From positions 124,001-188,000 of the forward strand of contig MWST01000018.1 of NCBI GenBank assembly GCA_002050235.1: a DNA stretch of 64,000 nucleotides, read 5' to 3'. The position numbers and the translations under genes are program-made. Each line of letters opens with the position of its first letter. Positions within the stretch are counted from its first letter, which is position 1. The notes beneath the pieces are model-generated. The model was given only the letters and a program-made list of their open reading frames with translations. It did no database searches and had not been told where the DNA came from. This document shows positions 55,688-64,000 of the stretch, in pieces. The DNA comes from Polyangiaceae bacterium UTPRO1. Lineage in GTDB: Bacteria; Desulfobacterota; Binatia; UTPRO1.

Positions 55688-56155
55688 CTACTTGAGCGTC
55701 AGACCCGCGACGCCGAACGTGAATCCCGTCCCCGACTGCACCAGGCGTACGGCCCGGAGATCGATGGTCTCGCCGGGGTTCGCGGCGCCGAGCGGAAACG
55801 CCGAGAGCGCGAGCGGGAACTTCGCGTTCGCCTTGCCGTCGCTGATGTCGAAGGTGAACTGCTGGGTGACGAAGTTGCCGCCCGGCCGAATGAAGTCCAC
55901 TTGGAACGTGTTGCCGGCGAGATTCACCGGCTGATCCATCGTGTCGGTGATGCCGCCGACCTTGAGTTGAAAGGAGATGCTGCCGGTTGCGACCTTGATG
56001 ATCACCTTCGAGGGCTTGGTGATCTTGATCGTCGCCGCGCCGTTGGGCGGCGTCGTCAGGCTCGACTGGTACTGCTTGGCCGCCGGTGCCGCCAACGCAG
56101 TCGAGGTTAGGGCTATCGCCAATACACAGACGAGGGCGCGGATCGGGCTCTGCAT
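55688..56155 (-). CDS. small secreted beta-rich protein
   Basis: 155 aa from ATG 56155, with GGAGG nine bases upstream. Signal peptide ALVCVLAIALTSTALA. The mature part is all short strands (ATIKITKPSKVIIKVATGSI, SFQLKVGGITDTMDQPVNLA, FQVDFIRPGGNFVTQQFTFD), consistent with one immunoglobulin-like or jelly-roll domain without Cys. Function and family unknown. It is divergent from the wax-ester synthase gene, 222 bases away. Confidence 0.7.
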   Translation of the reverse strand: MQSPIRALVCVLAIALTSTALAAPAAKQYQSSLTTPPNGAATIKITKPSKVIIKVATGSISFQLKVGGITDTMDQPVNLAGNTFQVDFIRPGGNFVTQQFTFDISDGKANAKFPLALSAFPLGAANPGETIDLRAVRLVQSGTGFTFGVAGLTLK

Positions 56156-56377
56156 GGGAAGTAACCTCCGGTGGGGGATGCCGTTGGCGTTTCGGACTCG
56201 GGGATCGCCGCCTACCACGGGCCGCTTCACCCGGTCAACGTCGCTCGACAGCGTCGAGCGGTCCGATCTTGTGGCCAGCGGGGCGAGGACGTACAAGGTT
56301 CGCCGCACTCCCCATCCCCTTGCGGGGCACTCCGAGACGATCCTCCGAGGCCGCTGCGGAAGCAGAGGAGATCGCGC

Positions 56378-57853
56378 ATGCCGGTGCCGACGTACGAACG
56401 GCTGACCGTCCTCGATCATTCGTTCCTGATCACCGAGAGCCCGACCAACCACATGCACGTCGCCGGTACGGCGACGTTCGTAGCCGCGCCGCTGCGCACC
56501 GCCGCCGGCGGCATCGACGTCAAACGCATCCGCGCCTACGTCGAATCGCGCCTCCACCTGATCCCCCGCTACCGCCAGGTCCTCGCCTACACGCCGATCG
56601 AAGGCCGACCGGTCTGGGTCGACGACCAGCATTTCAACATCGAGTACCACGTCCGCCATACGAGCCTGCCGCGGCCCGGTGATGTCGAGCAGTTGAAGGC
56701 GCTCTCCGGCCGCATCATGTCGCAGCAGCTCGATCGCTCGAAGCCGCTCTGGGAGATGTGGATCGTCGAAGGGCTCGACGGCGGCGAGCGCTTCGCCATG
56801 GTGAGCAAGATCCACCACTGCATGGTCGACGGCATGGCGAGCGTCGATCTCCTCGCGGTACTGCTCGCGATCGAGCCGACGACCGAGATTGCCCCGCCGG
56901 TGCGTTGGGTGCCGCGACCGCGCCCGACGCGGTGGCAGATGCTCTCGACCGAAACCGCACGCCACCTACGGACGCCGTTCGAGACGATCGCGGGATTCCG
57001 GCGGGTATTGGCCGACGTCCGCGACCCGCGCTCCGACATCCGCACCATGTGGCGGGCGGCGCGCGGCATGCTGCGCTCGAGCCTGCGCACGGTCTCCGAC
57101 ACGCCGCTCAATCAGTCGATCGGACCGCATCGGCGTTTCGACTGGCTGGCGATGGACCTGAACGACGTCAAAGCGGTGCGCAAGCGCCTCGGCGGATCCT
57201 TGAACGACGTCGTGCTGACGACGGTAGCGGGCGCAGTGCAGCGCTTCCTCGAAGGGCGGCGTGTCAACGTCGACTACCTCGACTTCCGGGTCATGGCGCC
57301 GGTGAGCGTCCGCAGCACCGCGGAACGCGGCACGCTCGGCAACCGCGTCTCGGCCTGGATCATCGACTTGCCCCTCGCCGAGCGCAGCCCGCGGGCTCGC
57401 CTGCAGAAGATCAGCGAGGCGACCGCGCGCTTGAAAGAGACCAAGCAGGCGCTCGGCGCCGAGATGCTGTCGCGGGTCGCGGAGTGGACGCCGTCGACGC
57501 TGCTCTCGCTCGCGAGCGGCATGCTGACGCGAGCTCTGCCCTTCAACCTCGTAGTGACGAATGTGCCCGGGCCGCAAGTGCCGCTCTACCTCCTGGGCGC
57601 CAGGATGCTCGACAACTACGGGCAGGTGCCCCTCACCGATTATCTGGGACTCGGCATCGTCCTCTTCAGCTACGCGGGCCTGCTCTGCTGGGGATTCAAC
57701 GCCGACTGGGATCTCGTACCCGACGTGCGTGACTTCGTGGTCGCGGTGCAGGACGCTTTCACCGAGCTGCAGCAGGCCGCGGGCGTCGCCCCGGCCGAGC
57801 GTCGCCCGGGCGAACGGCCGGCGGCCCGCGGCCCGGAGACCGTGTTCGTCTGA
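56378..57853 (+). CDS. wax ester synthase/diacylglycerol acyltransferase (WS/DGAT)
   Basis: 491 aa; ATG 56378 follows AGAGGAG. The active-site HHxxxDG motif is intact in KIHHCMVDGMASVDLL (about 143-158). Other family marks are the N-terminal LTVLDHSFLITESPTNHMHV, then LNDVVLTTVAGAVQRFLEGR (about 277-296), FRVMAPVSVRS, GNRVSAWIIDLP and VVTNVPGPQVPLYLLGA (about 393-409). It esterifies fatty acyl-CoA to diacylglycerol or long-chain alcohols for storage lipid. It is a stand-alone gene. Confidence 0.95.
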   Translation: MPVPTYERLTVLDHSFLITESPTNHMHVAGTATFVAAPLRTAAGGIDVKRIRAYVESRLHLIPRYRQVLAYTPIEGRPVWVDDQHFNIEYHVRHTSLPRPGDVEQLKALSGRIMSQQLDRSKPLWEMWIVEGLDGGERFAMVSKIHHCMVDGMASVDLLAVLLAIEPTTEIAPPVRWVPRPRPTRWQMLSTETARHLRTPFETIAGFRRVLADVRDPRSDIRTMWRAARGMLRSSLRTVSDTPLNQSIGPHRRFDWLAMDLNDVKAVRKRLGGSLNDVVLTTVAGAVQRFLEGRRVNVDYLDFRVMAPVSVRSTAERGTLGNRVSAWIIDLPLAERSPRARLQKISEATARLKETKQALGAEMLSRVAEWTPSTLLSLASGMLTRALPFNLVVTNVPGPQVPLYLLGARMLDNYGQVPLTDYLGLGIVLFSYAGLLCWGFNADWDLVPDVRDFVVAVQDAFTELQQAAGVAPAERRPGERPAARGPETVFV

Positions 57854-58066
57854 ACCGCGCGCAGCCCCATGCGCTTTCGCAGAGCGCCGGGCGCGAACGC
57901 AGTGCGCTGCGGTAGAGAGTCACCGGAGTGGCGATGCCGTGCAAATGTGACGTCGCGCCGCCCTCCCGAGGCGTCGTCCGTGCGGCCTTTCGCGCGACCG
58001 CTCGCGGCATAGCGTTTGCTCACTTCCCCTGCTGCAGATTTCACGCCTTCGCGAGGCAGGAGACCG

Positions 58067-60874
58067 TTGCCGAACGCCGACGAGCCGCAGACGAACGCGA
58101 CCGCGACCGCACCCGTCGAGACCGTGGAGCAGCGGCGACTGCCGATGCTCTACGTACTCTTCGCGGCGTTCGACATCCTGACGGTCCTCGTCAGCCTGGC
58201 GCTGAACCATCAACTCGTAGACATGCACCGCGGTTCACTCGACGTGAACCGCCAGTGGGCCGAGCGGCTCGCCGCCTACGCGGAGCTCCGGGAGCTCGCT
58301 GCCGCGGTGAATGCGCCCGCCAACGACGTCTTCGACTCCCGCGACCCCCGCGGCGAGACCGTCCGGCTCCGTAAGGCGCGCCGCGCCTTCGACGACGCGT
58401 GGAGCCAAGCGCGCGCCGATCTCGAGGACGCCGGCAACAGCCCCGAGGTGAAGACGCTGGTCCACGACCTCGATGCCATCCGCACGGCGATGAACGCCAT
58501 GGCCTCCGAGGCCAACATGACGTTCTCGTATTTCTCGATCGAGGCGCCCGACAAGGCGGCGCCGCTGATGGCCAGCATGCACCGCCGCTTCGCAACCGTT
58601 CAGGAGTCCTTCAGCGCGCTCGAGCAGCACGTGCGCGACGTCCAGGACGTGCTCTTCCAGCGCGAGCTGGCAACGGCGGGGATCGTTCAACAGCGCGAGC
58701 TCATCCTCGCGCTCTTCGTCGCCCTGATGATCGGCGGCGCGATCTATTACGGCTGGAGGCTCACCAGGCAGGCGGCGGCGGACGCCGTCGACCGGCAGCG
58801 CCGCCTCGCCGAGCTGGTCGAAGCCCGCGAAGCGGCGCTCGAGGCGTCGCGCCTCAAATCCGAGTTCCTCGCCAACATGAGCCACGAGATCCGCACGCCA
58901 ATGAACGGCGTCCTCGGCGCCACCGAGCTGGCGCTCGAGACCGAGCTCACCGGCGAGCAGCGCGAGTACCTGGAGCTGGCCAAGTCGTCAGCCGACGCGC
59001 TGCTGGCGCTACTGAACGACATCCTCGACTTCTCGAAGATCGAGGCCGGCAAGCTCGACCTCGAGCGCGCGCCGTTCGGCCTGCGCGAACATCTCGAGCG
59101 CTCGGTGAAGACGCTGGCGCTGCGCGCGCACCAGAAAGACCTGGAGCTCGTCTGCCACGTCGCCCCCGACGTCCCCGACGCGATCGTCGGCGACCCGAGC
59201 CGCCTGCGGCAGATCATCCTCAATCTCGTCGGTAACGCCATCAAGTTCACCGACCGCGGCGAGATCGCGGTCAGCGCCCGCGTGGCGGCGCACACCGAGA
59301 GCGAAGTGGCCATCCACTTCGAGGTCGCCGACACCGGCATCGGCATCCCCGCCGACAAGCAGAAGCTCATCTTCGAGGCCTTCACCCAGGCCGACGGCTC
59401 GACCTGTAGGAAGTACGGCGGAACCGGGCTCGGCCTCGCGATCTGCGTACAGCTCGTCGGCCTGATGGGTGGCCGCATCTGGGTCGAGAGCGTCGAGGGT
59501 CAGGGCAGCACGTTCCACTTCACCGCTCGCTTCGGCTGCAGCGAAGAGGCGACGGAGGGCGACCCGGCCGACATGTTCGGCCTCTCGGTCCTGATCGTCG
59601 ACGACAACGCCACCAACCGCCGCATCCTCGAAGAGCGGATACGCGGCTGGGGCATGCTGCCGCAGAGCGTGGAGGACGGACCGTCGGCGCTGATCGCGAT
59701 CCGGCGCGCCGCCAAAGCGGAGAGTCCATTCGACCTGGTACTGCTCGATGGCCACATGCCGGGTCTCGACGGCTTCGGCGTCGTCGAGCGCATCCGCAAG
59801 GATCCCGAGCTCGCCTGCGGCTCCCTCATCATGCTGACGTCGGCCGGCGAGCAGGGCGAGTCGGCGCGCTGCCGCGAGCTCGGCGTCGCCGGCTACTTGA
59901 TGAAGCCGGTCGCGGCATCCGATCTCCGCCGCGTGATCGAGACGGTGGTGAAGCAACTCCCGCCGGACACGATCGCGGCGCCCGCCGTCGCCGCCGCCGC
60001 GCTTCCGAGCGGCCCCGCGGCGGCGAGCACGCCGGGCGCAGCAGCGAGCACGGACGCAGGAGCGAGCGCTGGCGCAGCAGCGAGCACGGGCGCGCGCTGG
60101 CGCTTCCTGCTCGCCGAGGACAACCCCGTCAATCGCACGCTCGGCAGCCGCCTGCTCGTTAGATATGGCCACGATGTCGTCTGCGTCGAGAACGGCCGGG
60201 AGGCGGTCGAGACATGCGAACGCGAGCGCTTCGACGTCATCCTCATGGATGTCGAGATGCCGGTCATGAACGGCTTCGAGGCGACCGCCGCGATCCGCGA
60301 GCAGGAGCGCCTCCGCAGCGGCCGGCGCACGCCGATCATCGCCCTCACCGCGCACGCCATGCAAGGCGATCGCGCCCGCTGCCTCGACGCCGCGATGGAC
60401 GACTACGCCACCAAGCCCATTCAACCGGCCGAGCTCTTCGCCACCATCACGGCGCTGCTCGACGCCAACCCCCCGGAGGCCACGATGACGACTCCCGTGA
60501 CGACCGACGTTCCAGTCCTCGACCGCACCGCGCTCTACGAGCAGGTCGGCGACGAAGCGGACCTGCTGCTCAAGGTGATCGAGATGTTTCGCGCCGACAG
60601 CATCCAGGTGATCGCCAAGCTCGACGCCGCGCTCGCAGCGCAGGACGCGTCGGAGGTGCAACAGGGCGCGCACCGCCTGAAGGGCGCGCTCCTCACTCTC
60701 GGCGCCAAGCCGGCAGCGAACGTCGCCATGCAGCTCGAGCACATGGGCCGGGACGGCGACGTGAGCAGCGGCGCGCCGCTCCTGGTCGTGCTCCGCGCCG
60801 AGCTCGCCCGCCTCGATCCCGAGCTCGACGACGTCGTGAGCAGCCTCGAGATCCCCGCTGCCGCCAACCTCTGA
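58067..60874 (+). CDS. hybrid histidine kinase with two receiver domains and Hpt
   Basis: 935 aa from TTG 58067, chosen for the GGCAGGAG just upstream; TTG 58016 or ATG 58145 are alternatives. Helix 1 ([20 protein letters not shown]), an extracytoplasmic four-helix-bundle-like sensor (about 50-205), helix 2 ([18 protein letters not shown]). The dimerisation His is near 272 in [12 protein letters not shown], and the ATPase domain has [10 protein letters not shown] and GTGLGLAI. Receiver 1 has its Asp near 560 ([10 protein letters not shown]), receiver 2 near 726 ([13 protein letters not shown]). The Hpt His is near 868 ([13 protein letters not shown]). It is a complete phosphorelay in one chain, with a free receiver encoded 24 bases downstream. 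Confidence 0.95.
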   Translation: MPNADEPQTNATATAPVETVEQRRLPMLYVLFAAFDILTVLVSLALNHQLVDMHRGSLDVNRQWAERLAAYAELRELAAAVNAPANDVFDSRDPRGETVRLRKARRAFDDAWSQARADLEDAGNSPEVKTLVHDLDAIRTAMNAMASEANMTFSYFSIEAPDKAAPLMASMHRRFATVQESFSALEQHVRDVQDVLFQRELATAGIVQQRELILALFVALMIGGAIYYGWRLTRQAAADAVDRQRRLAELVEAREAALEASRLKSEFLANMSHEIRTPMNGVLGATELALETELTGEQREYLELAKSSADALLALLNDILDFSKIEAGKLDLERAPFGLREHLERSVKTLALRAHQKDLELVCHVAPDVPDAIVGDPSRLRQIILNLVGNAIKFTDRGEIAVSARVAAHTESEVAIHFEVADTGIGIPADKQKLIFEAFTQADGSTCRKYGGTGLGLAICVQLVGLMGGRIWVESVEGQGSTFHFTARFGCSEEATEGDPADMFGLSVLIVDDNATNRRILEERIRGWGMLPQSVEDGPSALIAIRRAAKAESPFDLVLLDGHMPGLDGFGVVERIRKDPELACGSLIMLTSAGEQGESARCRELGVAGYLMKPVAASDLRRVIETVVKQLPPDTIAAPAVAAAALPSGPAAASTPGAAASTDAGASAGAAASTGARWRFLLAEDNPVNRTLGSRLLVRYGHDVVCVENGREAVETCERERFDVILMDVEMPVMNGFEATAAIREQERLRSGRRTPIIALTAHAMQGDRARCLDAAMDDYATKPIQPAELFATITALLDANPPEATMTTPVTTDVPVLDRTALYEQVGDEADLLLKVIEMFRADSIQVIAKLDAALAAQDASEVQQGAHRLKGALLTLGAKPAANVAMQLEHMGRDGDVSSGAPLLVVLRAELARLDPELDDVVSSLEIPAAANL

Positions 60875-60898
60875 GCAGCGACCGCAACATCGGACCTC

Positions 60899-61342
60899 AT
60901 GACCCCGGACGCAGCCGCCACCATCTGCCGCATCCTCATCGTCGAGGACAATCCGGTCAACCGCACCATCGCCACAAAGATCCTCGAGAAGCACGGATAC
61001 GTCGTGAGCGCGGTCGAGAACGGCGCTCTAGCCGTCGACCTCACCGCACGCGAGCGCTTCGACGTCGTGCTGATGGACATCCAGATGCCGGTCATGGACG
61101 GTCTCACCGCGACCGCCGCCATTCGCGAGCGCGAGCTCGGAACCGGCGAGCACCTGCCGATCATCGCCGTGACCGCGCACGCGCTCGAAGAGGATCGCAG
61201 GCGCTGCTTCGCGGCCGGCATGGACGACTACCTGCCGAAGCCGATCCGCTCGGGCGACCTCTTCGTCAAGGTGGCGCGCTTCACGCCGGCCTCGTCCCCG
61301 ACCCCGGCGCCCTCCACCCCGCTCGCGACCGCCACGATGTGA
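60899..61342 (+). CDS. single-domain CheY-like response regulator
   Basis: 147 aa receiver: [20 protein letters not shown] with the acidic pair, VVLMDIQMPVMDG with the phospho-acceptor Asp near residue 60, PIIAVTAHALEEDR with the conserved Thr, and DDYLPKPIR with the Lys. The last 25 residues are Pro/Thr/Ser-rich with no output domain. It lies 24 bases after the hybrid kinase and is probably the final acceptor or a phosphate sink of that relay. Confidence 0.93.
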   Translation: MTPDAAATICRILIVEDNPVNRTIATKILEKHGYVVSAVENGALAVDLTARERFDVVLMDIQMPVMDGLTATAAIRERELGTGEHLPIIAVTAHALEEDRRRCFAAGMDDYLPKPIRSGDLFVKVARFTPASSPTPAPSTPLATATM

Positions 61343-61343
61343 A

Positions 61344-61378
61344 ACGGGCCGAGGCTGCCGGCGGCAACCTCGGCCCGT
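61344..61378. terminator. long hairpin between convergent genes
   Basis: ACGGGCCGAGG (61344-61354) pairs with CCTCGGCCCGT (61368-61378). Inside, TGCCG (61356-61360) pairs with CGGCA (61362-61366), so the stem is almost continuous. It starts two bases after the response-regulator stop and precedes the convergent esterase gene end. No T tract follows; a bidirectional, factor-assisted terminator is likely. Confidence 0.65.
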
Positions 61379-61415
61379 CGCTACCGCGATCAGGCAGCTC
61401 GCGCTGCCCGCCGAC

Positions 61416-63236
61416 TCACGGACAGGTGATGACGACGTCCGGCCCTGCCTGCGAGAACGGCGGATCCGGAAGCGTCGGCGGCTGCGGGTCGCCGGGGAGG
61501 AGGGTGCCGCAGCTCGTCGGCGAGTCGCATTCGGCGTTCGTCCACCCCACCGTGCGGCCGCGCATGGCGTTCACCCAGTCGACGATCGTCGGCACGTTAC
61601 CGGTAGTGTCGGTGTAGACCTTGTCGTAGCCCCACATCGTGTGCCGCGAGCCGGTGCCGATGTAGTAGCGATAATTGTTCGGCGCCGCCGCCGCCGTGGC
61701 GTGCGCCTGCTGCACCATGACGCTGTTCCACTGGCAGGTCGCGTGCCACCAGTTCGCCCACTCGAGGAGATTCAGCGGGTGCAGGTTCAGCATCACGTTG
61801 TAGAAGCCGGTCTGTCCGCCGGTGGCGCCGTCGTAGGCCGTCGAGTAGTGGCCCCACGCGGTGTTCGGATAGTACTTGGCGACCGCCTCGGTGTACGCCG
61901 GCAGGCCGACGCCGGAGGTGATCGCCTCGACCACTCCCGGGATCTTGGCCGGCAGGTGGGCCAGGAAGTTCCAGTTGTTGAACTCGTTCTGCAGGAAGCT
62001 CGGCGTGATGACGCCGTTGCCGGCGTCGCCCAGCACCGAGAACTTGGAGCCCGGCCACACGTCGTGGTGCAAGGGCGCGTTGAAGAGCGCTCCGTAGGCG
62101 CCGGCGCTCGAGCCGGTCACGAAGATCTCGTCGGGAGCGACGAAGTGCTCGCGGGCCCACTTCTCCACGGTGCGAGCATTGTGCCAGCCGCGATGTCGGA
62201 TCGGGGTGCCGCCGTAGGTCAGCTGGTTGTCGCCGAAGTGGATGTCACCGGTGCAGTAGGACACGAAGACGATGTTCCAATCCTTGAACGGGTTGTCGGG
62301 ATTGGTGAGGTCGCCGAATCCCGTGGTCACGCTGTTCGGATTGTCGGAGCCCGACGGGTTCACGTCCTTGTCGAAGGTGCCGAGGAAGACGCACGTGTTG
62401 TAGTCCCAGCACGCGCCGCCGCCCTGGTAGTAGATGAGGAGCTTGTTCTCGGAGCCGCGCTTCACGAAATAGTGATAGGGCGTGCCCAGGGAGCAGATCG
62501 GGTGGAGGGTGTCCTTCTCGTACTGGATCCCCGGGTACTCGGCCGGCGACATCGTCGTGAACTGCGTGTCGTCGACGTTCGGCGAGACGATGACGTTGGT
62601 GGTGACGTCGTCCGCCAGGGAGTCGACGGCAGTGCTTATCGACGAGACCGTGGCCGTCGTCGGACAGCTCGCCGCAAGCTGCTTGTTGACGGCGGCGGTG
62701 AGCTTGGCCGCGGCCTTGGTGTTTCCCGCATCGCGCTTGCCCGGGCCGGCCGCGAGCTTCTGGACGTAGCCGGCCTCGTTCTTCAGGTAGGCCGCGCAAG
62801 CGTTCCCGGCTGACTGCAGGAGCGCTGCGGCGCACTTGGCGTCCCCCTTGGAAGAGAGGTTCAGCCCGCCGACGACGTCGGCGTAGACGGCGTTCACGGC
62901 GTTGTCGACGAGGGTCTGCATGTCGCCCGTCGCCAGGGTCATGTCGACGCAGTCGACGCCTTTGGCGCCGGCCTTGCCCTCGGCCTTCGACCAGGCGGCG
63001 CCCATCTTGCCGCTCGCCTTGCCGAGCGCGGCATCGCGCGTCGCCGTGTCCGTACCGCCGCCGCCGGCGAACTTCGCCAACGCGGCGAACGCCGCCTTGC
63101 ACTTGCCGCTCGCCGATTTCAGCTTGTCGGCGGCGCACTTGTTGCCGGGATACGTGCCGGCATGAGCCGGCACGGCGATGGTCGGGGCGGCGATTGCGAA
63201 GGCCGCGAACGCACAGAGCAAAACTCGGGAACGCAT
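61416..63236 (-). CDS. secreted pectinacetylesterase/Notum-like hydrolase
   Basis: 606 aa from ATG 63236, with GAGGAGG upstream. Signal peptide RVLLCAFAAFAIAAPTIAVPAHA. Residues 25-190 are an Ala/Lys-rich helical domain with scattered Cys (NKCAADKLKSASGKCKAAFA, DAKCAAALLQSAGNACAAYL). Residues 210-600 are an alpha/beta hydrolase: LLIYYQGGGACWDYNTCVFL (oxyanion region), VFVSYCTGDIHFGDN, EIFVTGSSAGAYGALFNA with the nucleophile Ser near 375, and GSRHTMWGYD with the probable catalytic His. This matches the pectinacetylesterase/Notum family, which removes acyl groups from polysaccharide or protein. Confidence 0.9.
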   Translation of the reverse strand: MRSRVLLCAFAAFAIAAPTIAVPAHAGTYPGNKCAADKLKSASGKCKAAFAALAKFAGGGGTDTATRDAALGKASGKMGAAWSKAEGKAGAKGVDCVDMTLATGDMQTLVDNAVNAVYADVVGGLNLSSKGDAKCAAALLQSAGNACAAYLKNEAGYVQKLAAGPGKRDAGNTKAAAKLTAAVNKQLAASCPTTATVSSISTAVDSLADDVTTNVIVSPNVDDTQFTTMSPAEYPGIQYEKDTLHPICSLGTPYHYFVKRGSENKLLIYYQGGGACWDYNTCVFLGTFDKDVNPSGSDNPNSVTTGFGDLTNPDNPFKDWNIVFVSYCTGDIHFGDNQLTYGGTPIRHRGWHNARTVEKWAREHFVAPDEIFVTGSSAGAYGALFNAPLHHDVWPGSKFSVLGDAGNGVITPSFLQNEFNNWNFLAHLPAKIPGVVEAITSGVGLPAYTEAVAKYYPNTAWGHYSTAYDGATGGQTGFYNVMLNLHPLNLLEWANWWHATCQWNSVMVQQAHATAAAAPNNYRYYIGTGSRHTMWGYDKVYTDTTGNVPTIVDWVNAMRGRTVGWTNAECDSPTSCGTLLPGDPQPPTLPDPPFSQAGPDVVITCP

Positions 63237-63335
63237 AGGAGCTCCTCCTCGAATTCGGGTGTACTGAAGGTTCAAGTGGACGGGCCGGAGTTACGGCAAC
63301 TTTCGGGGAACGCTAGTCGCAGCCGCGCCGCCAGG

Positions 63336-64000
63336 TCAAGACGATTTTGCCATTTTTCGCGCCGCCGCGACCGCGCGCCAGCCCTGGCGGACGCTCGGAT
63401 GCTGCGGTGCCCAGCCGCTGGCCGCCTTGAGCTTGGTGTTGTCGACGCGCTGCGAGCGCGCCAGCAGCTCGACGGTGCCTCCGAAGACGAGACGCGCCAG
63501 CGGTAGCGGTATCCGAAACGCCGGTTTAAAGCCGCAGGCGTCGGTGAGCGCGCGCATCCATTCCCGCATCGGCAGCGGCTCGTCGTCGACGACGTTGTAG
63601 ATCCCGGCCGGCACGGCGAGCGCGGCGACGGTTGCAGCCGCCGCATCGTCGACGTGGATCGACGACACGTAGTGGTCGCCGGCGCCGATGATCGGAAAGA
63701 GCCGGCGGCGCGCGAGCGCGAGGACCGCGAGCGTCGACGGGGCCTCGGCGGAATAGAAGCCGCCGAAGCGCAGCACGATCCCCTGCCGTCCCCGCGCCGT
63801 GAACCGGGCGGTCTCGCGCTCCGCGTCGCGCGCCGACGCGAGCGGTCGCGGCGCATCTATGGGCGCGCTCTCGGAGATCCGCTGCTCGCCGCGCGCTCGG
63901 TAGAGGAAGGTGATCGATTCCTGCACGTAGATCTTGACGTCGCCGGCGAGCGCCGCGTTGACGAGGACGCTCGTGCCCTGGCAGCGCAGGCGGTCGTTGT
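63336..64000 (-). CDS. NAD-dependent epimerase/dehydratase (extended SDR), N-terminus beyond window
   Basis: The C-terminal 221 or so residues of an SDR protein; the frame stays open to the edge (LRCQGTSVLVNAALAGDVKI precedes VQESITFLYR). FTARGRQGIVLRFGGFYSAE is the strand after the active site. YVSSIHVDDAAAATVAAL is the conserved HVDDAA substrate segment, followed by GIYNVVDDEPLPMREWMRAL. The active-site Tyr-x3-Lys equals YRARG, where Lys is replaced by Gly if the alignment is right; the N-terminal NAD site is outside the window. The internal Met at 63926 is not the start. Substrate unknown. Confidence 0.85.
   Translation of the reverse strand, partial: NDRLRCQGTSVLVNAALAGDVKIYVQESITFLYRARGEQRISESAPIDAPRPLASARDAERETARFTARGRQGIVLRFGGFYSAEAPSTLAVLALARRRLFPIIGAGDHYVSSIHVDDAAAATVAALAVPAGIYNVVDDEPLPMREWMRALTDACGFKPAFRIPLPLARLVFGGTVELLARSQRVDNTKLKAASGWAPQHPSVRQGWRAVAAARKMAKSS

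Overview
The window comes from a high-G+C (about 70% by eye) Gram-negative bacterial chromosome. Several acyl-CoA dehydrogenases, a FadL-type porin, LLM-class and deazaflavin-type oxidoreductases, an SCP-x/TLP1-like thiolase, a wax-ester synthase and many secreted Ala/Lys/Cys-rich proteins fit an uncultivated soil or sediment lineage of the deltaproteobacteria-like type, for example Binatota. That placement is inference; there is no rRNA or tRNA in the window to test it.

Region 1 (1-8.3 kb) is lipid and redox catabolism. On the minus strand a FadL-like porin, an LCAD-type acyl-CoA dehydrogenase, a Ycf48-like lipoprotein and a second, truncated acyl-CoA dehydrogenase lie head to tail. Divergent from them is a three-gene run: an LLM-class oxidoreductase, a DDN-type protein and a 661-aa old-yellow-enzyme/4Fe-4S/FAD enzyme.

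Region 2 (8.3-20.25 kb) is a mosaic accessory island. It holds a DUF433 antitoxin with a destroyed DUF5615-like toxin, an IS91-type transposase fragment, an acyl-CoA dehydrogenase without the usual catalytic Glu, an intact RelE/ParE-like toxin-antitoxin pair with an operator-like inverted repeat, a run of unrecognised small or membrane proteins including a possible PD-(D/E)XK membrane protein, an IS110 fragment, and a DUF91/NucS-like nuclease. Next comes a clearly lower-G+C block with the three TerY-P genes (vWA protein, PP2C phosphatase, kinase with HhH and zinc finger). A 5'-truncated IS1182-type transposase closes the island. TerY-P is a known predicted stress/antiphage system.

Region 3 (20.3-37.3 kb) is mixed housekeeping: TLP1-like thiolase, secreted beta-helix protein, GT2, YchF, LemA plus DUF2207, a Cys-cluster protein, enoyl-CoA hydratase, HDOD protein, FG-GAP lipoprotein, GT39-like membrane protein, class III cyclase and a large Arg-rich protein ending in a degenerate kinase-like domain.

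Region 4 (37.7-55.6 kb) is an exopolysaccharide locus. Wza-like export lipoprotein, Wzc-like tyrosine autokinase, O-antigen-ligase/TPR protein, a fused GT4-flippase, a second polymerase-like membrane protein, a GT4 and an initiating sugar transferase are joined by NTGA stop/start overlaps or direct abutment. A secreted 753-aa protein of unknown function lies on the opposite strand, followed by a DegT aminotransferase and a CapD/FlaA1-type 4,6-dehydratase. The genes could together supply nucleotide-sugar modification, initiation, elongation, flipping, polymerisation and export.

Region 5 (55.6-64 kb) has a small secreted protein, a wax-ester synthase/DGAT, a hybrid histidine kinase with Hpt plus a separate CheY-like protein, a secreted pectinacetylesterase/Notum-like hydrolase, and a truncated SDR epimerase running off the end.
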